DNA from: Iamia sp038233075
Lineage (GTDB): Bacteria > Actinomycetota > Acidimicrobiia > Acidimicrobiales > Iamiaceae
NCBI GenBank assembly: GCA_038233075.1
Contig: JBBSMQ010000007.1
Span: forward strand, 80,712 to 144,711
DNA: 64,000 bases
Direction: 5' to 3'
The notes under the pieces were generated by a model. The model was given only the letters and a program-made list of their open reading frames with translations. It made no database searches and was not told the DNA's origin. Position numbers and translations under genes: made by a program. The first letter of the stretch is position 1; each line of letters opens with the position of its first letter. Of the stretch, positions 34,675-42,393 are shown piece after piece.

Positions 34675-35436
34675 TCAGGTGTGGGCCTGGCGGTCGAGCC
34701 ACCCCAGGAGCACGGCCACGGCCCGGGGGTCGTGGCGCAATTGGTGACCGGCGCCGCCCACGATGCGCAGCTCGGCGGAGCCGTGGGCGTCGGCCACCAC
34801 CCGGGCATCGAAGTGGGGGACAGCCTCGTCGTCGAGGCCGTGGACGAGCAGCAGCGGCCGGGGGGCGAGGGCCGGCGCCGCGGCCACGGGGCGGATGTCG
34901 CGCAGCTCGCGGGTCCACAGCTCGGGCTGGGGCGGGAAGCCAGGGGAGGCGATGATCCCGATCTCCCGGCTGTGCTGCAGGAGCCGGCGCGGGTGGCCGG
35001 CCCAGTCGTCGAAGTCGGCCGGGGCCCCCAGGGCCGCCACCCCGGCCACGCTGGCGTCGCGGGCGCCGGCGCACACCGCCAGACCGCCGCCGGTCCCGTA
35101 GCCGGCGATCCAGGTGTCGCCCACGTCGTGCACCTCGCGCAGGGCGTCGAGCCCGGCGGCGATGTCCTGGAGCCAGCCGCCCAGGGAGAAGTCCCCCTCC
35201 GAGCCGCCCGCCCCCCGCAACCGCAGCGCCAGCACCACCCACCCGAGGGAGGTGGCGATGCGGTCGGCCAGCTCGGGCAGGTCCCGGCCGGCGTCGGCGG
35301 CGCCGGCGGTGGCCGGGGGCAGCCCGTGGACGAGCACGAGGCCGGGGCGACCGACGCTGCTGCGGGCCCGCGGCCGGGCCAGCTGGCCGACCAGGGTCAG
35401 GTCGTGGGACCGGACGGGGTGGCCATCGACCGGCAC
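34675..35436 (-). CDS. Alpha/beta-hydrolase fold protein lacking nucleophile Ser
   Basis: 253 aa. The fold is clear: LVLVHGLPPATAG (oxyanion side), LGWVVLALRLRGAGGSEGDF, the elbow WIAGYGTGGGLAV, acid region LLLVHGLDDEAVPHFDARV and GAGHQLRHDP for the base. At the nucleophile elbow GxSxG the residue is Gly (GYGTG), so the Ser/Cys/Asp nucleophile is missing while Asp and His remain. Either it is a non-hydrolytic relative or the adjacent Thr has a role. Convergent with the HhH-GPD gene (24 bases apart). Confidence 0.8.
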   Translation of the reverse strand: MPVDGHPVRSHDLTLVGQLARPRARSSVGRPGLVLVHGLPPATAGAADAGRDLPELADRIATSLGWVVLALRLRGAGGSEGDFSLGGWLQDIAAGLDALREVHDVGDTWIAGYGTGGGLAVCAGARDASVAGVAALGAPADFDDWAGHPRRLLQHSREIGIIASPGFPPQPELWTRELRDIRPVAAAPALAPRPLLLVHGLDDEAVPHFDARVVADAHGSAELRIVGGAGHQLRHDPRAVAVLLGWLDRQAHT

Positions 35437-35566
35437 CTAGTGGCCCGTCCGCGACCCGTTGCGCCACCCAATGTGTGGATCGCTGCCGGTCACAGACTCG
35501 GCTCGGCCCACCATGGATCACGAGTGGAGCACGATGTCCCCCGGCAGGGCCGGGGTCCGGCCACCG

Positions 35567-35812
35567 TCACGGCTCCGGGGCGTCGACGTCGGTCTCGGCC
35601 CGTCGGGCGACCAGGGCCCCGGGGCAGCGGCACAGCCGGTAGCCGCGGTTGCGGGCCTCGGCCAGGGTGTCGGGGCCGAAGCTCAGGTAGGTGCGGGCCT
35701 CCATCAGCTCCTGCACGGCATCCTCGTCGCAGTGGTCGAGGTCGTGGACCCGTTGGTCGCGCTTGTCGCCGACCCAGCGGCTGTGCTCGAAACGGGTGGG
35801 GCGCTCCTCCAT
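35567..35812 (-). CDS. Small conserved-type protein, 81 aa
   Basis: MEERPTRFEHSRWVGDKRDQ start, then DHCDEDAVQELMEARTYLSF, then RNRGYRLCRCPGALVARR. It is polar and soluble with Cys residues in DHCDED and LCRCPG. The N-terminal part, with its aromatic/basic motif and VHDLDHCD, looks constrained rather than random, but I cannot name a family. It lies 47 bases downstream of the next membrane-protein gene on the same strand and may share its mRNA. Confidence 0.6.
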   Translation of the reverse strand: MEERPTRFEHSRWVGDKRDQRVHDLDHCDEDAVQELMEARTYLSFGPDTLAEARNRGYRLCRCPGALVARRAETDVDAPEP

Positions 35813-35859
35813 GGCCGACGACCCTATTCCGGCCCCCCGGCACACGACCAGTGCGCGGG

Positions 35860-36294
35860 TCACGACCGGTCGGTGTCCTCGGCCTCCGACCCCACGGCGC
35901 CGATGGCCTGGAGGTAGGCCAGGCGGGCATCGAGGACGGCCACCACGTCCTCGTCGGCCAGGTCGGGTCGCTCGTTCGTGGCCCGGTCGAGCACCCGGCC
36001 CACGGCCCCGTCCTCGTCGAGCACCTCGTCGTCGTCGCCCCGGGCCACGGCCTCGGCGGTGGCCTCCTCCAGCACGTCGGCGTCGGTGACGAGCACCCAG
36101 CGGACGTCGTCGAGGCTGACCCGGGCGGTGACGGGGTTGGGGAGGCGGTCGGCGATGAAGTCGATGGCCTCCTCCAGCTCGAACACCGATGGCTGGACGC
36201 GGTCCTCGAGGAGCACCACCTCCCGACCCACCGCGTAGAAGGCGATGGCCACCACCAGGGCCAGAGCCACCACCACCAGCACGACGACGAGCAT
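35860..36294 (-). CDS. Membrane-anchored acidic protein, 144 aa
   Basis: It starts MLVVVLVVVALALVVAIAFY, one N-terminal membrane anchor, followed by an acidic cytoplasmic or periplasmic part: EEAIDFIADRLPNPVTARVS, VRWVLVTDADVLEEA, RATNERPDLADEDVVAVLDA. The regular helical pattern (ATNERPDLADEDVVAVLDARLAYLQAIGA) is typical of a small conserved actinobacterial family, but I know no function. ATG 36294 is the only start giving the anchor at the N terminus. Confidence 0.7.
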   Translation of the reverse strand: MLVVVLVVVALALVVAIAFYAVGREVVLLEDRVQPSVFELEEAIDFIADRLPNPVTARVSLDDVRWVLVTDADVLEEATAEAVARGDDDEVLDEDGAVGRVLDRATNERPDLADEDVVAVLDARLAYLQAIGAVGSEAEDTDRS

Positions 36295-36417
36295 CCCCCG
36301 ATGATGCCAAGCCGGATGTGGCGCGGCCCCAGCGGCAGCCACTCCCCTAGCGTCGTGACATGGGCCCCGGGTCCGAGCGATGCCCGCGACCGCAGCACCG
36401 GTCCGGCGAGCGCCGAC

Positions 36418-37153
36418 ATGAGGCGCCGGGCCCGAACAGCACCGAGCACAGCACGACGACCCCGGGTGGCGGCGGCGGTGGTCCTGGTGCTGGTGGCGGC
36501 CTCCTGCGGCGGTCGTGACCGTCCCGAGGCCGGCCAGACCACGGCGCCGGGCCCTCCCGGCATCGAGGTGGTGCGCACCAGCGCGCCGGATCGGTTGAGA
36601 CGGTCCCCGCCACCTGGACCTCGACCGACCGCGGTCGCAGCTGGCGGCGCCGGGACCCCGACCTCGGGCCCGGCAACCTGTTCGCCGGGTCGGCCGTTGC
36701 CAGCGGCGACCGGGTGCTGGCCTCGACGGAAGATCGTCGCCCGCTACCCGATGCCACCGCTCGTCGTCCCGCCGGCCTGGTGTCCTCCACCGATGCCGGC
36801 CGGACCTGGGACCCCGCCGAGCTCCCCGTCCGCCCTGAAGCCACGGTCGTTGCGCTGGAATCCGACGGCGAGGTGGTGACAGCGACCACACAGCGGCCCA
36901 CTGCGGAGGCCGACAACCTCGAGGCGGCGGTGAGCACCGATGGTGGCCGGACCTGGATCCGTTCGGCCCCATGCCGGAGGTGGCCGACCGGGAGCACACC
37001 GGGACCGCCCTGTCCGCTCCCTACGGGGTGCGGCAGGTCCCCGGCGGCGCCCTGGTGGGTGGCCAGCACCATCGACCGTTCCGCTCGGGCGAGCGCGAGG
37101 TGACGAGCCTGGCCGGGCGCGGCGCCGTGGTCCACGTGTCGGCCCCGGGCTGA
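36418..37153 (+). pseudogene. BNR/sortilin-like repeat lipoprotein, two frameshifts
   Basis: ATG at 36418 gives RRPRVAAAVVLVLVAASCGG, a signal peptide with lipobox AASC. The frame then breaks near 36587. The next frame carries on sensibly with TWTSTDRGRSWRR, AGLVSSTDAGRTWDP and AAVSTDGGRTWIR, three BNR (Asp-box, S.D.G..W) units of a beta-propeller. It breaks again near 36960. The third frame reads FGPMPEVADREHTGTALSAP to VVHVSAPG and stop at 37153. Both shifts equal the loss of one base (for example a G near 36587). Restored, it is about 245 aa, an exported beta-propeller-type protein of unknown ligand. Confidence 0.75.
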
Positions 37154-37192
37154 CCCGGCTCACCAGCTGCCGACGCGGATGACGAGCGCGAC

Positions 37193-37220
37193 CTTTGGAC
37201 GGGTGATGTCCTATGGGGCG
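37193..37220 (+). repeat. Palindromic dispersed element, copy 3
   Basis: CTTTGGACGGGTGATGTCCT followed by ATGGGGCG matches copy 2 at 26 of 28 positions; the right arm after it is degenerate (ACACCCCAAG). It ends 32 bases before the GNAT start at 37252 and points toward it, the same arrangement as copy 2 and hyuA. Confidence 0.65.
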
Positions 37221-37251
37221 TTCAGACACCCCAAGGAGGGAGCGTGGGACC

Positions 37252-38433
37252 ATGGTCGTGTTGCTGGCTGCGAGCGAGGACGATGTGGCCTTCCTCCGCG
37301 ACTGCGTGCTGGTGGAGGCGGCCTTCCCCTCCGGCACCCGACCGCCGACCGATGCGCTCGCCGATGACCACATCGTGCGCTACATCGAGGGTTGGGGTCG
37401 ACCCGGCGACCTGGGCCTGGTGGCGTGGTCGGGCCACGATCCGGTGGGCGCGGCGTGGATCCGCCTCCTCGCTCCCGATCGACCGGGGTACGGGTTCGTC
37501 GATGCCACCACGCCCGAGCTGACCGTTGCCGTGGTGGAGCAGCACAGGGGGCGGGGCCTCGGCCGGGCCCTGGTGGCGGGCATCCTCGACCTGGCGGCGA
37601 CCCACGGGCAGCCTCAGGTGAGCCTGAGCGTGGCCGATGCGATCAACCCGGTCGCCGTCGGCCTCTACCGCTCGCTCGGCTTCGCCGAGGTCGGTCGCGA
37701 CGAAGGCGGCTCGTTGACCATGATCGCCGCCACCGTACCCGCCGCGCCCGGTCCCGGCTCCGACAGCAGGGCGCCGGGTGGCCACCCCGGTCCCCGGCTC
37801 GGTCCGGTGGTCGACAGCATCGGTACCCCAGCCATCGACCCGGGCCCCCTCTCCGTCGCGGGGGCGCCCGTCCTCCAGAGCCGGCCCGACGTCGACCCTC
37901 ACCGCACCGGTCCGGTCGACACCCACCCCGATCCCATCTCTGATCGACCCGGCGCCGGGCCAGGCCCGCCGGTCGCCCGGGCGGCGACGGTGGCCGATGG
38001 CCCGGCTCTCGTCCGGTTGCGCGAGGTCATGTTCGTCGGCGACGGGATGGAGGGCCGCCTCGGCTGGGTGGCACCGTTCCTGTCCGCCTGGGCCGACGGC
38101 CTCGTCTCCGGCACATGGCAGGCCACGGTGGTCGACGACGCCCGAGGCCGGCCCGTGGCCTCGGCCCTCTCCGTGAGAGGCGCAGCCCCGCCCGCGCCAG
38201 GCCGTGAGCGGGGCCGGACCGCGCACATCGGCTCGGTGGCCACCGAGCCCGGGTGGCGACGACGGGGCTGTGCCCGTGCCGTGGTGACGTCCCTCGTCGA
38301 GGTGCTCGACGCCGACGGGGTCGAGTCGACCACCCTGAACGCCACCCCCGACGGCGTGCCGCTCTACGCCTCGCTCGGGTTCACCCCGTCCCCCGCCGGA
38401 GCCATGCGTCGGCCTCGACCCGCAGGGTCCTGA
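37252..38433 (+). CDS. Tandem GNAT acetyltransferase
   Basis: 393 aa with two GNAT domains. The first (about 1-160) has acetyl-CoA motif VEQHRGRGLGRALVAGILDL and NPVAVGLYRSLGFAEVG. A Pro/Gly/Asp-rich linker of about 75 residues follows. The second (about 240-393) has TEPGWRRRGCARAVVTSLVE and NATPDGVPLYASLGFTPS. Both pyrophosphate loops (Q/RxxGxG/A) are kept, though the second has Cys in RRGCA. It transfers acetyl from acetyl-CoA to an unknown amine. ATG 37252 has AAGGAGGG 11 bases upstream; the ATG at 37213 in the same frame lies inside the dispersed element. Confidence 0.85.
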   Translation: MVVLLAASEDDVAFLRDCVLVEAAFPSGTRPPTDALADDHIVRYIEGWGRPGDLGLVAWSGHDPVGAAWIRLLAPDRPGYGFVDATTPELTVAVVEQHRGRGLGRALVAGILDLAATHGQPQVSLSVADAINPVAVGLYRSLGFAEVGRDEGGSLTMIAATVPAAPGPGSDSRAPGGHPGPRLGPVVDSIGTPAIDPGPLSVAGAPVLQSRPDVDPHRTGPVDTHPDPISDRPGAGPGPPVARAATVADGPALVRLREVMFVGDGMEGRLGWVAPFLSAWADGLVSGTWQATVVDDARGRPVASALSVRGAAPPAPGRERGRTAHIGSVATEPGWRRRGCARAVVTSLVEVLDADGVESTTLNATPDGVPLYASLGFTPSPAGAMRRPRPAGS

Positions 38434-38633
38434 GCAGCCTCAAAGCCCACGCCGAGGAGCGCCCGTCGGACCGCGATCCGCGACCGCCTCCCGGGCCGAT
38501 GCTGCCACCCGGACACCGGCACCCATCCGTGCCGGGGGCGGATGCCGTGGACGTCGTCCACTCGTGGACCAAGGACGGCGTGGTCGCCGGTCGGGGTGCG
38601 CGTGGGCACGGCCCTCGCCGGCAACTGGCCGGG

Positions 38634-39749
38634 TCAGAGGCCGATGCGCTGGGCCAGCATCTCCCGGTGGTAGGTGGGGTCGCCGAACAGCAGCTCGGAG
38701 GACTTGGCCCGCTTGAAGTACAGGTGGGCCGGGTGCTCCCAGGTGAAGCCGATGCCGCCGTGGATCTGGATGTTCTCGGCGGCGGCGTGGAAGTAGGCCT
38801 CGGAGCAGTAGGCCTTGGCCAGCGAGGCCACCGAGGGCAGCTCGTCGTTGAGCTCCGAGGCGCACCAGCCCGCGTAGTACGCCGCGGACTTGGCCGACTC
38901 GACCTCGAGGAGCATGTCGGCGCACTTGTGCTTGATGGCCTGGAACGAGCCGATGGGCCGCCCGAACTGGACCCGGTCCTTGGCGTACTGGACCGACATG
39001 TCGAGCACGAACTGGCCGCCGCCGACCTGCTCGGCGGCCAGGGCCACCGCAGCCAGGTCGAGGACCCGCTCCATCACGATCCAGCCCTCGCCATCGGTGC
39101 CGATCAGGGTGGCCGGGGTGCCGTCGAAGGTCAGCCGGGCCTGCTTGCGGGTCTGGTCCATGGTGGGCAGGGCCTCGCGGGTGAGCCCCGAGGCGTCGCC
39201 GGCCACGGTGAACAGGCTGGTGCCGGCATCGGTGGATGCGGCCACGATGATCAGGTTGGCGGTGTGGCCGTCGAGGACGAACATCTTCTCGCCCGAGATG
39301 GTGAAGCCGTCGCCGTCCTTGCTGGCGGTGGCGCTGATGCCGGACTCGTCCCACTTGCCGTTGGCCTCGGTGAAGGCCACGGTGGCGATGGTCTCGCCCG
39401 AGGCGATGCCGGGCAGGTGGGCCTTCTTGGCCGCGTCGTCACCCGAGTGGAGCAGGGCGTTGGCGGCCAGGGCCACCGTCGAGAAGTAGGGGGCGCAGAG
39501 CAGCGAGCGGCCCATCTCCTCGAAGATCACGATGAGCTCGATGTAGCCGTAGCCCGAGCCCCCGCACTCCTCGGGGATGGCGAGGCCCTGGAGGCCGAGC
39601 TGCTCGGCCATCTGGCTCCACACCGCAGGGTCGTAGCCCGTCTCGGTGTCCATCTGCTCCCGGACCGCGGTCTCGGGGGACTTGTTCTCCAGGAACTGGC
39701 GCACGACCTTGCGCAGCTCCTCCTGCTCGTCACTGAAGGCGAAGTTCAT
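38634..39749 (-). CDS. Acyl-CoA dehydrogenase family protein
   Basis: 371 aa. The ACAD fold starts MNFAFSDEQEELRKVVRQFL and has IPEECGGSGYGYIEL, VAFTEANGKW (FAD-side beta region), ERVLDLAAVALAAEQVGGGQ, QYAKDRVQFGRPIGSFQAIK, and the C-terminal IQIHGGIGFTWEHPAHLYFKR with Glu in TWEHP at the position of the catalytic base. It would oxidise an acyl-CoA with FAD as cofactor. The slightly short length and AALAAEQ wording resemble the sterol/aromatic side-chain ACADs of actinobacteria (FadE-like), which work as heteromers; no partner FadE is adjacent. ATG 39749; divergent from the toxin-antitoxin operon. Confidence 0.88.
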   Translation of the reverse strand: MNFAFSDEQEELRKVVRQFLENKSPETAVREQMDTETGYDPAVWSQMAEQLGLQGLAIPEECGGSGYGYIELIVIFEEMGRSLLCAPYFSTVALAANALLHSGDDAAKKAHLPGIASGETIATVAFTEANGKWDESGISATASKDGDGFTISGEKMFVLDGHTANLIIVAASTDAGTSLFTVAGDASGLTREALPTMDQTRKQARLTFDGTPATLIGTDGEGWIVMERVLDLAAVALAAEQVGGGQFVLDMSVQYAKDRVQFGRPIGSFQAIKHKCADMLLEVESAKSAAYYAGWCASELNDELPSVASLAKAYCSEAYFHAAAENIQIHGGIGFTWEHPAHLYFKRAKSSELLFGDPTYHREMLAQRIGL

Positions 39750-39794
39750 GGGCGAGACCCTGGCCCATCGACCCGCCAGCGCGCCAGGGACCGG

Positions 39795-39806
39795 CGTGTA
39801 CACACG
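39795..39806. promoter_or_regulatory. Palindromic operator candidate
   Basis: CGTGTACACACG contains the perfect palindrome GTGTACAC (39796-39803). It lies in the 110-base gap between the divergent acyl-CoA dehydrogenase and antitoxin genes. It could bind a TetR-type repressor of the ACAD gene or the TA antitoxin; this is by position only. Confidence 0.35.
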
Positions 39807-39859
39807 TGGACACGGAGGCTAGGGTGTCGTGATGCTCCCGCTCGCGATCTGGTGAGGCG

Positions 39860-40138
39860 ATGACCGAGTCGGTCCCGGTCCGCACCCTGCGGGCCAACGC
39901 CGCCGCCTACCTCCGACGGGCCGAGGGGGGCGAGCGCATCGTGGTCACCTCCGGCGGACGACCCGTGGCCCAGCTGGGGCCGCTCGACCCCGGCGACCAG
40001 CCGGCGTCGATCGAGGACCTCGCCGCCCGCGGCCTGGTGGTCCCGGCCCGTCGACCCGACCGGCCCCCACCCGATGTGCGCCTCGACCCGTGGCCCGGCA
40101 CCCGCCTCGACCGCATCGTCGGTGAGGTCCGCTCGTGA
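39860..40138 (+). CDS. Phd/YefM-type antitoxin (VapB-like)
   Basis: 92 aa. VRTLRANAAAYLRRAEGGER, then IVVTSGGRPVAQLGPLD, is the Phd/YefM dimer and DNA-binding fold. The rest (DLAARGLVVPARRPDRPPPD, ending RLDRIVGEVRS) is the disordered toxin-neutralising tail seen in VapB/Phd partners of PIN toxins. Such antitoxins repress their own operon and inhibit the toxin. It is separated from the toxin by 73 bases containing a long hairpin, which is unusual since most such pairs overlap or nearly touch. Confidence 0.85.
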   Translation: MTESVPVRTLRANAAAYLRRAEGGERIVVTSGGRPVAQLGPLDPGDQPASIEDLAARGLVVPARRPDRPPPDVRLDPWPGTRLDRIVGEVRS

Positions 40139-40154
40139 CCCCCGCTCCCCGCCA

Positions 40155-40200
40155 TCTCGCGGCGAATCCCACACGAAAACGTGTCGGATCCGTCGCGAGA
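40155..40200 (+). promoter_or_regulatory. Long hairpin between antitoxin and toxin
   Basis: A 21-base arm (40155-40175, starting TCTCGCGGCGAATCC) pairs with 40180-40200 at 18 of 21 positions around the loop AAAA. The stem ends at the first base of the toxin's ribosome site (AGGGGGAG, 40201-40208). In mRNA it would sit directly against the toxin start; in DNA it is a near-palindrome that could bind a protein dimer. No T tract follows. Confidence 0.7.
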
Positions 40201-40211
40201 AGGGGGAGCTC

Positions 40212-40616
40212 GTGACCCTGGCCCTCGACACCACTGCACTGCTGGGCCGGTTCCTCACCGGACCCCACCGGGAGGTGGTGGTGACGGCCATGGCCGGGGA
40301 CCCGTCGTGGTGCGCGTCGGCCCTGGCGCTGGCCGAGGCCTTGCCCCTGGTCGACCGGGTCACCGAGAGCCCGGCCGACCGGGACCGGCTGCGACGAGCC
40401 GTCCGTGACGACTGGGAGCGGATGCACGTCGTGCCGGTCGACGCCGTCTGCCTCGACCGGGCCGCCGAGCTGGCCCGGGCCCAACCGCTGCGCACCGTCG
40501 ATGCTCTCCACCTGGCCGCCGCTGACCGACTGCCTCCCCCGGTCCGCTTCGTCACCTTCGACCCTCGTCAGATCCCGGTCGCCCTGGCCCTCGGCTTCGA
40601 TGTCGTGTCGACGTAG
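40212..40616 (+). CDS. PIN-domain toxin (VapC-like)
   Basis: 134 aa. Metal-binding acids of a PIN ribonuclease are in place: Asp in LALDTTALLGRF, Glu in SALALAEALPLV, Asp in RTVDALHLAAADRL and Asp in FVTFDPRQIPVA. It presumably cleaves a specific RNA when free of its antitoxin. GTG 40212 with AGGGGGAG just upstream is the best start and gives the standard N terminus; the frame is open further upstream through the hairpin. Pairs with the Phd-type antitoxin. Confidence 0.85.
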   Translation: MTLALDTTALLGRFLTGPHREVVVTAMAGDPSWCASALALAEALPLVDRVTESPADRDRLRRAVRDDWERMHVVPVDAVCLDRAAELARAQPLRTVDALHLAAADRLPPPVRFVTFDPRQIPVALALGFDVVST

Positions 40617-40822
40617 CGTCGTGCACCGATGAGCGACCCCGCGCCGATGCGACTGCCGAGCGCGTGGTGTGCCCGGCGTGCGGGCGATCGGCCGATGACC
40701 CGTTCCTGTCTCTGCCCTTCGCCGAGGATCCCTCCGTCGACCTCTCCACTCGCCGTAGGACGTGAAGACCGGCTCCCCGGTCCGAGCGGGCTCTCGGAGA
40801 CGGTCCGAGCGGGAGGACGGGC

Positions 40823-42280
40823 TCAGCCTGAGGTGACCTGGGACCCGGGGAGGTCGGCCCGTTCGGCGGCTGCCTCACCCGCCCGGAAGCCGAGGCCGTC
40901 GGACGGACCTGACCCCCGACTGGTCACCAAGTGGGGGAACAGCTCGGTCAGGTGATCGTCGACGTCCGCCCGTCGCTCGGCCAAGACGGGCACCAGGGCA
41001 CCGCCGCTCTCCCGATCGAGGTCGGCCACGGTGGCCTCGCCCGCGGAATCGAGGCGCTCGCCGATGCGGTAGGAGAAGCCCCGCAGGAAGGACGAGCGGA
41101 ACCCTCGGCTGCGCTCGCGGGACCCGGTCGAGGTGCGGTGGGCCAGCTCCTGCAGGGCGGTCTGGGCCTGGACCAGGAGTGAGGTGAAGAGGACCTCGAC
41201 CGCGGCCAGGTCGGCCTCGAAGCCGACCACGGTCGACATCTGCACCCCTTGGTGGGAGACGGCCCGACACCGGCTGGCCTCGGCCACGACCTGAACGAGG
41301 AGGCTCTTGACCTCCGCGTAGGGGTCGTCGATGAGCAGCCGCCGGGCGGCGGGTCGGGCCCGGCGCTCGCCCGATGGACCGGTCACCACGGCGTGCTCGA
41401 GGGAGTGGCGGGTCATGAGCTCGTGGGCCTTGGCCGTGAAGGCCTGAGCCTCGGCCTCGAAGGTGGTGGCCTCGGCCTTGGCCAGCAGAGCCCGCACCTT
41501 GGCCAGGACACCGGGGTCGATGCCCGCGGTCGAGGTGTCGCCATCCGAACCGACGACGTCGAGGCCGATGTCGGGGCGACCCGGCACCGGCAGCAGCACC
41601 TGGAGCCGCGGCAGGACACCCAGCACCGCGACCAGGTCGCAGAGGGCGCCGACCGGGTCGTCGACGGCCGCGGCAGCCCTCTGCAGCCAGGCAGGGTCGC
41701 GCGCCACCGCCTCCTCGACCAGGACGACATCGAGGTCGACCAGCTGGTCCCGCCACGCGGGGTGGACCTCGCCCACCCGGTGCTGGACGGCGTCGGCGGC
41801 CACCGCCGCGACGAGCACGCCCGCCGGGTTCACCCCCGCCAATCGCCGGACGTGCCAGGCCAGCTCGACCGGCTGCCAGCCCCCCACCCAGGCGGTGGTG
41901 ACGAAGAGCTCGATCATGGGTCGCGCCGCCTCCACCACGGCCGAGAGGGGGAGGGACGCCAGCGCCCGCCGGGCTTCGTCGTCGACGCGGCTGCGCCCGG
42001 TCGCCCCGGAGGCCAGGGCCGCAAGGGCCCGTGTCGCCTGCGCCCGGAGATCGTCGTCGCCACTCGCCCAACCGCCGCGAGGCTCACCACCCCTCGGGCC
42101 CCGCCCTGACGAGGCTCCGCTCCCGAACCCTGGCCACCCGCCGGAGGGAGCGCCCCCTCGGTTGCGCCCCCGACGATCCGAGGCGCCCGGGCCCGAGGGT
42201 CCCGGCCCGCCCCCGCGAGGATCGCGCTCGCGCCATCCGGCAGTGGGTCGACGGCTCTGCTTCTTGCGCTTTCGAGACAT
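40823..42280 (-). CDS. DUF2786-domain protein
   Basis: 485 aa. A strongly basic, Gly/Ser/Arg-rich N terminus (SRKRKKQSRRPTAGWRERD) could bind nucleic acid. A helical middle follows, then the DUF2786 signature at about 258-300 (VLAKVRALLAKAEATTFEAE, then AQAFTAKAHELMTRHSLE). The last third (SSFLRGFSYRIGERL, then LVPVLAERRADVDDHLTELF) matches the layout of phage/bacterial DUF2786 proteins. No function is established for the family. Start ATG 42280 gives MSRKRKKQS; the frame is open slightly upstream. Confidence 0.8.
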   Translation of the reverse strand: MSRKRKKQSRRPTAGWRERDPRGGGPGPSGPGASDRRGRNRGGAPSGGWPGFGSGASSGRGPRGGEPRGGWASGDDDLRAQATRALAALASGATGRSRVDDEARRALASLPLSAVVEAARPMIELFVTTAWVGGWQPVELAWHVRRLAGVNPAGVLVAAVAADAVQHRVGEVHPAWRDQLVDLDVVLVEEAVARDPAWLQRAAAAVDDPVGALCDLVAVLGVLPRLQVLLPVPGRPDIGLDVVGSDGDTSTAGIDPGVLAKVRALLAKAEATTFEAEAQAFTAKAHELMTRHSLEHAVVTGPSGERRARPAARRLLIDDPYAEVKSLLVQVVAEASRCRAVSHQGVQMSTVVGFEADLAAVEVLFTSLLVQAQTALQELAHRTSTGSRERSRGFRSSFLRGFSYRIGERLDSAGEATVADLDRESGGALVPVLAERRADVDDHLTELFPHLVTSRGSGPSDGLGFRAGEAAAERADLPGSQVTSG

Positions 42281-42393
42281 GGCCCCGACTCTACGAACCC
42301 CCTGTGACAGCGACGAGGACCGTCCGCTGTTCGCCACCCGACCCGACCACCCGTTCCGCTACCCAGCGGCCCGCACCCCGGGCGGATGGTCGC

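Noticed and set aside
34681..36879. 732-codon plus-strand open frame
   Set aside because: Mostly antisense to the hydrolase and two small genes; only its last part (from 36418) is real, as the start of the BNR lipoprotein.
37213..37251. ATG 37213 as the GNAT start
   Set aside because: It sits within the dispersed element; ATG 37252 has a strong AAGGAGGG site and gives the normal N terminus.
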